Origin: Actinoplanes nipponensis
GTDB lineage: Bacteria > Actinomycetota > Actinomycetes > Mycobacteriales > Micromonosporaceae
Length of the DNA stretch: 64,000 nt
Direction of reading: 5' to 3'
NCBI RefSeq assembly: GCF_016862275.1
Contig: NZ_BOMQ01000043.1
Span: 62,001-126,000 of the forward strand
The notes under the pieces are model-generated. The model made no database searches. It saw only the letters and a program-made list of their open reading frames with translations, and was not told the DNA's origin. The translations under genes were made by a program, and so were the position numbers. Positions 21,175 to 29,087 of this stretch are shown piece after piece (within the stretch, counting starts at the first letter, position 1; each line of letters begins with the position of its first letter).

Positions 21175-22173
21175 TTATCGGGGAAAATCGCCCAACCACC
21201 GCTCAACGAGATAAAAAGCGATCGATGACCGCATCGGAAGGTTCATCCGAACCCCGCTCTCCGGCTCGACATAATCGCCGGCGATCATCCGGGCGATGTC
21301 GTCGCGGGTGAACCACCGCGCCTCGTCGATCTCCTCCGGATCCACCGAGATCGGCTGGCCGGCATCCGCGACGGCGGTGTAGCCGAGCATCAGCGAGCCC
21401 GGGTACGGCCAGGACTGGCTGCCCTCGTACTGCCAGGACCGCAGCCGGACGCCGACCTCCTCCTGCACCTCGCGCACGACGGCGGCCTCCGCGGACTCGC
21501 CCGGCTCGACGTACCCGGCCAGGCAGGAGAACCGGCGGACGCCGCCCACCTCGGGCCAGGCGGCGTTGTGGCCGAGCAGGCAGCGCCCCTGCGGCCCCGG
21601 CACCCCGTCGTGGACCAGCACGATCATCGCCGGGTCGGTACGCGGCCACATGGCCCGCCCGTCGGCGTCCACCCGCGACCAGCCCGCCTCGATGACCGTG
21701 GTGGGCTGGCCGTTGCGCGGCGAGAAGCGGTGGCTGGCGTGCCAGTTGCCCAGGGCCGCGGCGGTGGTGAAGATACCGGCGTCCCGCGCGTCGAGCCGGT
21801 CGCCGATGTCGCGCAGCGTCCGGGCCTCGGCGTCGCCGGCCACCGGCAGCGGGGCGTCGATCGCGAAGATCGGCACCCCGGCCGGGTCGACCCCGAGGAA
21901 GAGGCGCTCGCCCTCGGGCGCCGCGTCGGCGCCGACGAGCACCAGCGTCGGCGTGCCGTCCGGTCGCTCGGCGATCAGCGCCCGGCCGCCCTTGTCGATG
22001 TCGATGAGCAGCACCAGGCCGGACTTCCAGGCCTGGGCCAGCCAGTCCGCGTCGGTGCGGCGGTGCGCCGCCCGGTCCAGGCTGGTCCGGGCCAGCGGCG
22101 GAACGGCCGGCCCCGGCTGCTCCCCCACATCGGGTTGCTCGCCGGTGCCGGCCGGTCCCACGGGCTCGCTCAC
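21175..22173 (-). CDS. nudC: NudC-type NAD(H) pyrophosphatase lacking zinc-ribbon cysteines
   Basis: 332 aa. The Nudix box is intact (GYVEPGESAEAAVVREVQEEVG, about residues 219-240 with all catalytic Glu) and is followed by SQSWPYPGSLML, the NADH-pyrophosphatase SQPWPFP motif with one change. The N-terminal NudC domain is present (NWHASHRFSPRNG). The zinc-ribbon cysteines are gone: CxxC reads FSPRNG, and the second pair is absent before WPRTDPAM. NudC cleaves NAD(H) to NMN(H) plus AMP and can remove NAD caps from RNA. It overlaps the downstream M16 gene by 4 bp at its start, so the three minus-strand genes form an operon. Confidence 0.9.
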   Translation of the reverse strand: MSEPVGPAGTGEQPDVGEQPGPAVPPLARTSLDRAAHRRTDADWLAQAWKSGLVLLIDIDKGGRALIAERPDGTPTLVLVGADAAPEGERLFLGVDPAGVPIFAIDAPLPVAGDAEARTLRDIGDRLDARDAGIFTTAAALGNWHASHRFSPRNGQPTTVIEAGWSRVDADGRAMWPRTDPAMIVLVHDGVPGPQGRCLLGHNAAWPEVGGVRRFSCLAGYVEPGESAEAAVVREVQEEVGVRLRSWQYEGSQSWPYPGSLMLGYTAVADAGQPISVDPEEIDEARWFTRDDIARMIAGDYVEPESGVRMNLPMRSSIAFYLVERWLGDFPR

Positions 22174-23489
22174 GCGGCCCCGCGTTCCACGGCGGTCAGC
22201 GCCGCCAGCGGGGCCTCGACCTTGTCGGCGTCGCCGAGCAGCACCGCGACGGCCCGCGACGGCGCGAGATACCTGGCCGCCGCCTCGGTCACCTGCTCGC
22301 GGGTGGCCGCCGCCAGCGCCGCCGAGTGCTCGCTCAGGTAGTCCAGGCGCAGGCCGAAGCTGGCGTAGATGCTGGCCAGCCCGGCCAGCCCGGCCTGGGT
22401 GGACATACCCAGGCGCAGGGTGCCCAGGGCGTACCGGCGGGCCTGCTCCAGCTCCTCCTCGCCGGGCGGCAGGCTGGCGACACGGCCCAGCTCGTACAGG
22501 GTCTCCAGCATCGCCGGACCGGTCACCTCGGTGGCCACCTCGGCCGCCACCACCAGCGCGGAGCCGGCGACGAAGTGCTCGATCGAGCTGTGCGGGCCGT
22601 ACGTGTAGCCCTTGTCCTCGCGGATGTTCTCCACCCAGCGCGAGGAGAAGTAGCCGCCGAAGACCATGTTGGCCAGTTGCAGCGCCGCGTAGTCGGGGTC
22701 CGTGCGGGACACCGCGGGCAGCGCCATCCGCAGCGACGACTGCACCGCGCCCGGGCGGTCGACCAGCAACAGCGGTCCGGGCTCCAGCTCGGGGGTGGGC
22801 GGCACGTTGCCGTCCCGGCTCTGGCCGATCCAGCCGCCAAGCGCCTTCTCGGCCGCGTCGATCGCCTTCTCCGGGCTCAGGTCGCCGACCAGCACCAGCA
22901 CCGCGCCGTCCGGGCGGACCCGGTCGGCGTGCAGCGCCCGCAGCTGGGCCGGGCGCACGCCCTTGACCTGCTCCGGCTCCGGCGTCTGCACCGCGTACGG
23001 GTGCCGGCCGTACATCCGGTGCAGCAGCGCGGTCCGGGCCAGGTGGGCCGGCTGGCTCTGCGCCACCTGGATGTGATCGACCAGGCGGTCCCGCTCGGTG
23101 GCCACCTCCTCGGCCGGGTACGTCGCGTCGGTCAGCACCCCGGCGAGGATCTCCAGCATCCGGTCGAGCCCGCCGGCCAGCGAGTTGCCGGTGACCAGCA
23201 GCCGGTCCGGGTCCAGCCCGGCCGAGAGCCCGCCGCCGACCGCCTGCAGCTCGGCGGCGATCTCGATGCTGGACATGGTCGCGGTGCCGGTGAACAACGC
23301 CTGGGAGAGCAGGGTGGCGCGGGCCAGCGGCGCCCGGCCGAACGGCACCCGCAGCCGCATCTCGATCAGCGGCACCGCCGGGCGCCGGATCGCGATGACG
23401 GTCAGGCCGCTGCTGAGCTTGCGCTCGGCCTGCCTGGGCAGCTTGAGCTTGGAGTCCGGAATCAGCTCGGGTAGTTGACGCACGCTCAC
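22170..23489 (-). CDS. M16 peptidase family, non-catalytic subunit
   Basis: 439 aa. It has the M16 fold (SSGLTVIAIRRPAVPLIEMRLRVPFG in the first beta-sheet, SSRWVENIREDKGYTYG in the second half, with the R/Y substrate-end pair) but no HxxEH, so it should be the inactive partner of an M16B heterodimer. Its GTG start overlaps the stop of the catalytic gene by 4 bp (GTGA), implying coupled translation and 1:1 assembly. A GTG two codons on is an alternative start. It overlaps nudC downstream by 4 bp. Confidence 0.9.
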   Translation of the reverse strand: MSVRQLPELIPDSKLKLPRQAERKLSSGLTVIAIRRPAVPLIEMRLRVPFGRAPLARATLLSQALFTGTATMSSIEIAAELQAVGGGLSAGLDPDRLLVTGNSLAGGLDRMLEILAGVLTDATYPAEEVATERDRLVDHIQVAQSQPAHLARTALLHRMYGRHPYAVQTPEPEQVKGVRPAQLRALHADRVRPDGAVLVLVGDLSPEKAIDAAEKALGGWIGQSRDGNVPPTPELEPGPLLLVDRPGAVQSSLRMALPAVSRTDPDYAALQLANMVFGGYFSSRWVENIREDKGYTYGPHSSIEHFVAGSALVVAAEVATEVTGPAMLETLYELGRVASLPPGEEELEQARRYALGTLRLGMSTQAGLAGLASIYASFGLRLDYLSEHSAALAAATREQVTEAAARYLAPSRAVAVLLGDADKVEAPLAALTAVERGAA

Positions 23490-24793
23490 TGGTTGGCTCC
23501 CGGGATGACCTCGATGGTGGAGCGGCGCTCCGGCCGCAGGGTGGCCGCGGCCGCGACGATCTGTGCCTCGGTGACCTCGCCGACCAGCCGGGGCAGCTCG
23601 TTCAGCAGCTCCGGGCGGCCGCGCTGGGTCTCCAGCACGGCCATCGGCAGCGCCCGGCCGAGCACGGCGTCGGTGTCGCGCAACAGGTGCGTCGCCATCC
23701 GGGCCTGGGTGCGGGCCAGCTCGCCGGGCGCCATGCCGCCGGTGGCGAGCCGGTCGAGCTCCTCGTCGATGGTCCGCAGCACCTTGTCCGCGTCGCCGCC
23801 CGGGGGCATGTGGGCCTGGAGCAGCATCGCGGTGGGGTTGCGGACCTGGTACTCGTCGCCCATGAAGCCGATGTAGCCGCCGACGCTGGTGACCGTACGG
23901 TCGCGCTGCACCAGCCGCTCCACCAGCCGGGACGCGTCGCCGTCGGTCAGCACCTCGGCCAGCACCACGTACGGCAGGTAGGCGTCGAACTCGGCGATCG
24001 GGTCCGGCAGCCGCCACCCGCTGGCCACCGCGGGCAGCGGGGCGAGCCGGTCGGTGTACGTCTCCCGCCGCTCCCCGTCGATGTCGGGCTCGGCGAAGTC
24101 CGGCAGCGCGGGCTTGCCCCGGGCCGGCACGTCGCCGAAGTGGCGCTCGATCAGGGCGGTCGCGTGGGCCACGTCGAAGTCGCCGGCGACCGAGAGCACC
24201 GCGTTGCCGCTGGCGTAGTACTTGTCGAAGAACTCCTCGGCGTCGGCCACGGTCGCGTGGTCCAGGTCGCCGAACGAGCCGTACCCGTCGTGCGCGTTGG
24301 CGAAGGTCTGGAACATCACCGGCGGCAGCCGCAGCCAGGGGAAGCCACCGTACGGGCGGTTGAGGACGTTGACCCGGATCTCCTCCTTGACCACGTCGAC
24401 CTGGTTGCGCAGGTTCTCCTCGGTCAGGCGGGGGCCGCGCATGCGGTCGGCCTCCAGGAACAGCGCCCGTTCGAGCGCGCCGGAGGGCAGCACCTCGAAG
24501 TAGTCGGTGTAGTCGAGATGGGTCGAACCGTTGAAGCTGCCGCCGGCCCCCTGCACGTGCCGGAAGTGCGCGAGCTTCTCCAGGTTCTCCGAGCCCTGGA
24601 ACATCAGGTGCTCGAAGAGATGGGCGAAGCCCGTGCGTCCCTCCGGTTCGGAGCGGATGCCGACGTCGTAGACGACCGCCACACCGACCACGGGGGCGCT
24701 GCGGTCGGGTGTGAGGACCACCCGCAGACCGTTGTCGAGGGTGAAGCGTTCCACCGGATACTTCGTCGCGGGAATCTTCATTTTGCGCGCCAC
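23486..24793 (-). CDS. M16 zinc peptidase, catalytic subunit
   Basis: 435 aa. The inverted zinc motif HLFEH (His58, Glu61, His62) is intact, with the distal Glu in the following helix (VVKEEIRVNV). FNGSTHLDYTDYFE is the conserved strand near the active site. It probably acts with the inactive partner encoded next, as in mitochondrial-processing-peptidase-like M16B pairs, degrading oligopeptides in the cytoplasm. I chose GTG 24793 (VARKMKIPAT) because TAGATT ends exactly 7 nt upstream; an ATG at 24781 is the alternative. It heads the M16-M16-nudC operon. Confidence 0.92.
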   Translation of the reverse strand: MARKMKIPATKYPVERFTLDNGLRVVLTPDRSAPVVGVAVVYDVGIRSEPEGRTGFAHLFEHLMFQGSENLEKLAHFRHVQGAGGSFNGSTHLDYTDYFEVLPSGALERALFLEADRMRGPRLTEENLRNQVDVVKEEIRVNVLNRPYGGFPWLRLPPVMFQTFANAHDGYGSFGDLDHATVADAEEFFDKYYASGNAVLSVAGDFDVAHATALIERHFGDVPARGKPALPDFAEPDIDGERRETYTDRLAPLPAVASGWRLPDPIAEFDAYLPYVVLAEVLTDGDASRLVERLVQRDRTVTSVGGYIGFMGDEYQVRNPTAMLLQAHMPPGGDADKVLRTIDEELDRLATGGMAPGELARTQARMATHLLRDTDAVLGRALPMAVLETQRGRPELLNELPRLVGEVTEAQIVAAAATLRPERRSTIEVIPGANQ

Positions 24794-24800
24794 ATCAGAG

Positions 24801-24806
24801 AATCTA
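24801..24806 (-). promoter_or_regulatory. -10 element of the M16-nudC operon
   Basis: TAGATT on the minus strand, 7 nt before the GTG at 24793. Confidence 0.6.
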
Positions 24807-24950
24807 ACCCCCCGGAGCGGTGCACGCCCTCTTCCGTGGTCGGCGGCCTCGATCGGCGGTGCTAGCTTTCGCGTAGTGGGTCCGTGACGCGAGGTACATG
24901 CTTCGATATCCTGTCGCGTCCGATCCATCACACGACGGGGAGAAGAGCCT

Positions 24951-25316
24951 GTGCCGGTCCGGCTGCGCCTGGAATGCGACTCGACCGCCGACGCCGAGTC
25001 GCTGCACCGCTGGTTGCGCCGCGAACAGGCGGTCCGCGTGGACGGCGAGCTGGCGCGGGGCGGTACGGACGACCCGGAGCGGATGGGCACCCTGCTCGAC
25101 GTGCTGACCCTGGTCATCGGCAGCGGGCTGTCCGCCGGCCAGCTCGCCCTGGCCGTGGCCGGCTGGCGGGACGCGCGCCGGCCGGCGCCCCGGGTGACGG
25201 TCACCCACACCGCCCCGGACGGCGCGGTCACCCGGATCGAGGTCGCCGACCACGCGAGCCTGACGGCCGCGCTCACCGAGCTCGAGCGGCGCGAGCAGAA
25301 CCGGTCCGATGAGTGA
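24951..25316 (+). CDS. EACC1-type effector-associated protein
   Basis: 121 aa. An N-terminal alpha/beta unit (VRLRLECDSTADAESLHRWLRREQAVRV) is followed by a Gly-rich hydrophobic helix (LLDVLTLVIGSGLSAGQLALAVAGWRDARR) and a beta unit (PRVTVTHTAPDGAVTRIEV). This matches the effector-associated constant component EACC1 described in NTP-dependent bacterial conflict systems, where it accompanies variable effectors such as caspases. GGGGAGAAG lies just before the GTG start. The next gene, a caspase, begins 8 bp inside its 3' end, so EACC1 is the first gene of a translationally coupled operon. Confidence 0.8.
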   Translation: MPVRLRLECDSTADAESLHRWLRREQAVRVDGELARGGTDDPERMGTLLDVLTLVIGSGLSAGQLALAVAGWRDARRPAPRVTVTHTAPDGAVTRIEVADHASLTAALTELERREQNRSDE

Positions 25317-26580
25317 GGTCACCGAGCCGGCCGCGGCCCAGGTCGTCCTCATCGGGGTGTCCGCGTACCGGCATCTCGCCGAGCTGCCCGCCGCCCGGCG
25401 CAACGTGACGGATCTGCTGGACCTGTTTCGGGACGAGGACCTGTGGGGTGTGCCGGCGGAGAACTGCCATGTGCTGCTCGACCCGGAGTCGCCGGCCGAG
25501 GTGAGCCGGGCGATCCGGCGGGCCGCGGCGGCGGCCGGCCGGGACGGGTTGCTGCTGGTCTACTTCGCCGGGCACGGGCTGGTCGACGCGGACGACGACA
25601 ACCTGATCCTGGGCCTGCCCGGCTGCGACCCGGAGGTGCCGTACGAGCGCGGGGTGCCGTACGACTGGATCCGCCGGGCCGTCGCCGACACCCGGGCCCG
25701 CCGCCGGGTGGTCATCCTCGACTGCTGCTACTCGGGCCGGGCCGGGTCGGAGCTCGGCGGCGACGGCAGCGGCACCGACGCGGTCGCCGACAAGGCCGAG
25801 ACCGAGGGCACCTGCCTGCTGGTGTCCGCCCCCGCCAACCGGCCGGCGATGGCGCCCCGGGGCGAGGTGCACACCGCGTTCACCGGCGAGCTGATCCGGC
25901 TGCTGCGCGACGGGCTGCGCCCGCCGCCCCCGGAGGCGGTGCCGGCCACGCTCACCGTCCACAGCATCTGGCGTACGGCGCGGCGGGCCATGCTGCGCCG
26001 CGGTTTCGAGCGGCCCGAGCTGCGCGCCCGCGACTCCGGCGCCGAGATCGCCCTGGTCCACAACCCGGCCGCGCCCCGGCACAACCTGGCCGGCAGCGTG
26101 CTCTACGCGGCGCCCTGGTTCGTCGACGAGGACCTCGGCCAGCGGGTGATCCTGGTGCTGCGGCACAACCAGACCGGCGCGCTAGGCGTGTGCATCACCC
26201 GGCCGGACGGCGACATCCCGCCGGAGTTCCCGGAGGCCTGGCGGCGCCTGCTGCGCAATCCGGCGCTGCTCTTCGACGGCGGCCCGGTGGCCCGCGACGG
26301 CTACATCGTGGTGACGCTGCTGCGGTCCGGCGCGGCCAAGCCGCTGCGGTTCACCCCGGTACGCGACCGGCTCGGCACCCTCGCGCTGTCGGCGGTGCCC
26401 GAGGACGTCGCCGACACGGTCGACACGATGCGCGTCTTCGTCGGCTACCTGGGCTGGCGCGCCGGCGAGCTGGAGGAGTTCCTCGACCGGGGCGCGCTCG
26501 TGGCCAGCCGGCACACCGCCCGGCAGGTCTTCACCGAACGGCCCGGCGAGCTGTGGCAGTCGCTGCAGGCGGCCCGATGA
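25309..26580 (+). CDS. Caspase-like peptidase fused to an AlgH/YqgE domain
   Basis: 423 aa. Residues ~10-250 are a C14 caspase-like domain (VVLIGVSAYRHLAELPAARRN opening) with catalytic His89 in YFAGHG and Cys140 in ILDCCYSG. Residues ~258-422 match the AlgH/YqgE (DUF179/UPF0301) family in order: AGSVLYAAPW, LVLRHNQTGALGVCITRP, LLFDGGPV, VFVGYLGW, FTERPGELWQ. Caspase domains of this type cleave proteins on activation and often trigger cell death. AlgH has a poorly understood role; here it may sense or recruit a substrate. It overlaps EACC1 by 8 bp and the SIR2 gene by 4 bp (ATGA). Confidence 0.88.
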   Translation: MSEVTEPAAAQVVLIGVSAYRHLAELPAARRNVTDLLDLFRDEDLWGVPAENCHVLLDPESPAEVSRAIRRAAAAAGRDGLLLVYFAGHGLVDADDDNLILGLPGCDPEVPYERGVPYDWIRRAVADTRARRRVVILDCCYSGRAGSELGGDGSGTDAVADKAETEGTCLLVSAPANRPAMAPRGEVHTAFTGELIRLLRDGLRPPPPEAVPATLTVHSIWRTARRAMLRRGFERPELRARDSGAEIALVHNPAAPRHNLAGSVLYAAPWFVDEDLGQRVILVLRHNQTGALGVCITRPDGDIPPEFPEAWRRLLRNPALLFDGGPVARDGYIVVTLLRSGAAKPLRFTPVRDRLGTLALSAVPEDVADTVDTMRVFVGYLGWRAGELEEFLDRGALVASRHTARQVFTERPGELWQSLQAAR

Positions 26581-28652
26581 GCGACCCGGAGGAGGGGCTC
26601 AGCGCGGGCGAGGCGCTGCTGCTGGACCGGCTCACCGCGGGGCTGCGCGACGTCGACCAGATCACCCTGATGCTCGGCTCGGGCCTGACGGCGGGCGTCA
26701 TCCCGCGGGCGCAGGGGGTGCTGGAGATCGCCGACAGCTTCGCGGCCGGGCGCAACGACGACGGCGCCCTGGAGCGGGCGCTGGAGCAGGCCCGCGCGGA
26801 GCTGGTCGGGGCCGGCGCGATCGACGTGTACCGCGCCTACCGGCGGGTCTTCACCGACTGGGTGTCCGCCGGGGCGTTCGACGTGATCGCGCAGCAGGCC
26901 GTGCTGAAGGCGTACGCGGCGCCCGACCCGATGGAGTCCCCGCTGGCCACCCACGGGCTGGGCCAGCGGGTGGAACGCGGCGTCGGCGAGGGCGTGGAGA
27001 ACGACCGCTTCTCCTGGCAGCTGCCGCGGGGCGTGGAGGCGCTCGGCCACCTGCTCGCCCAGGTGCCGGAGGCGTTCGACCACCGGGTGCTGACCACGAA
27101 CTTCGACCCGCTGCTGGAGATCGCGATCCGGTCGGCGCGGGGCCGGGCGGTGAGCCTGCCGATGGACCAGCGCGGCGGGTACGGCGCCGCCGGCGGCGCG
27201 GACGGCGCCGTCCGGGTCTTCCACCTGCACGGCTTCTGGCGCCCCACGCTGCACGTACGCGGCCCGCAGCTGCTGCACGACCCGGCCCGGATCCCCGACA
27301 ACAAGCCGCTGATCGCCGCCACCGCCGACCTGATCCGCGGCGACACCGTCTGCGTGATCGGCACCAGCGACTGGGCCGGCACCATGACCGCCGCCATCGC
27401 CGCGGCCGCCCGCACCCGTCCCGTACGCGTGCTCTGGGCCCTGCACGACCCGAACGCGGCCGCGGCGCTGAGCACCGCCGAGCGCCTGCGCGAGGTGATC
27501 GGCCTGCCGGTCGAGTGCTTCCCCGGCGTCGACTCCGAGCGGCTCTTCCCGGCGCTGGCCGACCGGGCCCAGGTCCCGGTGCCGCCGCGGGCCACCGGCC
27601 TGCGGCACCGGGTGCGGCACCACAGCTGGGAGCGCCAGCTGGTCTCCCAGCCCGGCACCCAGCCGCCGCGCGACGTGCCCGGCCTGCTGCTCCAGCTGGA
27701 ACGCCGGTTCGGCTGGATCAACCAGCAGCGCGCCACCGCCGCCCCGATCCGGCTGCTCTGGCCGGTCCGGCTGCGCCCGCGCGCCTCGGTGATCCACATG
27801 GTCCAGGCGTTCGTGGCCGGCGCGCTGGCCCGGCTCGGCGTCGAGGTGCGGGTCTGCATCGACGACGTGGGCTCGCGCGACATCGACGCCGCCGAGGCGT
27901 TCCGGGCCGACCTGGACCGCTGGATCGATCACACCGGGCACGGCGCGGTCCGCGAGTTCGTCAGCCTGTCGGAGTTCCTGGAGCGGGTGCAGCGCCAGCC
28001 CGCGGACACCTCGCCGGAGTCCCTGCTGCGCCCCACGGACCCCTGGTCGGTGGCCCGCGCCTTCTACGGCGAGCACAACCCGTCGCTGTACAGCCTGCTG
28101 GCGGCGGTCAAGGCCGTGCCCAACCTGACCTCCTGGGACGAGCTGGAGAAGAACGCCTGGCCGATCGTGCAATCGGTGCTGCGCACGGACGCCAACCGGC
28201 TGCTGACGCCGCTGACGCTGTGGCCGTACCTGAACAGCATGCTGCTGGAGAGCGCGACCAACGACGTGCTCACCCTGGGCGGGCGGGACGAGGCGATCCT
28301 GTGGGCGCAGTGGCGGCAGACGTTCGGCTTCGGGCCGGGGCACCTCTACAACCCGTACATCAAGAGTCTAAAGCACGACGCGCACATGCTGAGGTGGTCG
28401 TCGGAGGACGAGCTGCGCCGGCACCTGCACCGCACCCGGGAGCTGCCGGGCTGGGACGTCGAGGGCAGCTACGTGCCCTGGCTGTTCCAAAACGCGCTGC
28501 TGCTGCCCGGCTATCTCAACCAGGAGCCGGTGCCGGAGACGGAGGACTTCCCGCTGGACTCGTGGGCGGCGTTCGTCGCGGCGATCGAGGACGGCCGGCC
28601 GGTGCTGGACCTGCTGGCCGCCCGGGTCACCGAGGTGTTCCTGCGGCCGTGA
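26577..28652 (+). CDS. SIR2-domain protein with C-terminal HUP-like region
   Basis: 691 aa. Residues ~25-335 carry SIR2-family landmarks: MLGSGLTAG (GSG of the NAD loop, 34-36), LTTNFDPLLE (173-181) and FHLHG (215-219), as in SIR2 effectors of antiphage systems that deplete NAD. From ~385 a second region reads LLWPVRLRP, then VIHMVQAFVAGALARLG, then VEVRVCIDDVGS: strand, HxxQ-bearing helix, strand, reminiscent of the HUP fold of class I aminoacyl-tRNA synthetases with a decayed HIGH motif. Tail segments GFGPGHLYNPYIK and YVPWLFQNALLLPGY are unassigned. The SIR2 call is firm; the HUP call is inference. Confidence 0.8.
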   Translation: MSDPEEGLSAGEALLLDRLTAGLRDVDQITLMLGSGLTAGVIPRAQGVLEIADSFAAGRNDDGALERALEQARAELVGAGAIDVYRAYRRVFTDWVSAGAFDVIAQQAVLKAYAAPDPMESPLATHGLGQRVERGVGEGVENDRFSWQLPRGVEALGHLLAQVPEAFDHRVLTTNFDPLLEIAIRSARGRAVSLPMDQRGGYGAAGGADGAVRVFHLHGFWRPTLHVRGPQLLHDPARIPDNKPLIAATADLIRGDTVCVIGTSDWAGTMTAAIAAAARTRPVRVLWALHDPNAAAALSTAERLREVIGLPVECFPGVDSERLFPALADRAQVPVPPRATGLRHRVRHHSWERQLVSQPGTQPPRDVPGLLLQLERRFGWINQQRATAAPIRLLWPVRLRPRASVIHMVQAFVAGALARLGVEVRVCIDDVGSRDIDAAEAFRADLDRWIDHTGHGAVREFVSLSEFLERVQRQPADTSPESLLRPTDPWSVARAFYGEHNPSLYSLLAAVKAVPNLTSWDELEKNAWPIVQSVLRTDANRLLTPLTLWPYLNSMLLESATNDVLTLGGRDEAILWAQWRQTFGFGPGHLYNPYIKSLKHDAHMLRWSSEDELRRHLHRTRELPGWDVEGSYVPWLFQNALLLPGYLNQEPVPETEDFPLDSWAAFVAAIEDGRPVLDLLAARVTEVFLRP

Positions 28653-28699
28653 GAGCCCGGCTCGGCCGTTCGGAGGTCGCGCTCTTGGCGCCGCCGCGT

Positions 28700-28705
28700 T
28701 AGCGT
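28700..28705 (+). promoter_or_regulatory. -10 element of the MbcA-like gene
   Basis: TAGCGT, 7 nt before the ATG at 28713; separates this gene from the SIR2 operon as its own leaderless transcript. Confidence 0.6.
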
Positions 28706-28712
28706 CGTTGGT

Positions 28713-29087
28713 ATGACTGCCACGGTTGTGGAGCGAGTCGGGCACACCTCCGTCGACGACGACGCGGAGCTGTGCGTCACCGCACTGGGGCCGGAGCTGA
28801 CGGCGTACGTGGCCGGGGCCGCGTCCGTGGCGGAGCTCAAGTCCTGGATGGCAGCCCCGCAGGGACCGCCGTGGCAGGTCCGCCGGCGGCTGGCCGCCGC
28901 CGCCGAGCTGGTCACCGTCTTCGAGAACGCCAACCAGAGCGCGCTGACCGCGGCCTGGTTGCGCGAGCTGGACCCGGCCGGCTACGTGCCGGCCCGCGTG
29001 CTGCGCCTGTCCGACGGCGACGAGGCCAGCGTGAAGGCGCTGCTCGAGACCGCGACGAGCTGGGCGCTCACGCCCGCGGCAGGGTAG
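28713..29087 (+). CDS. MbcA/ParS/Xre-type antitoxin-like protein
   Basis: 124 aa. The N-terminal half (ALGPELTAYVAGAASVAELKSWM) fits a DNA-binding helical unit. The C-terminal half (RLAAAAELVTVFENANQSALTAAWLRELDP, then PARVLRLSD) follows the MbcA/ParS/Xre C-terminal pattern of toxin-binding antitoxins, where ...AxxWLxxxNPxLxxxxPxxxLR is usual. No RES-domain toxin (MbcT) lies next to it; the neighbours are the SIR2 gene upstream and a convergent radical SAM gene that overlaps its end by 20 bp. It may be an orphan regulator or may regulate the conflict operon. Assignment by pattern only. Confidence 0.55.
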   Translation: MTATVVERVGHTSVDDDAELCVTALGPELTAYVAGAASVAELKSWMAAPQGPPWQVRRRLAAAAELVTVFENANQSALTAAWLRELDPAGYVPARVLRLSDGDEASVKALLETATSWALTPAAG

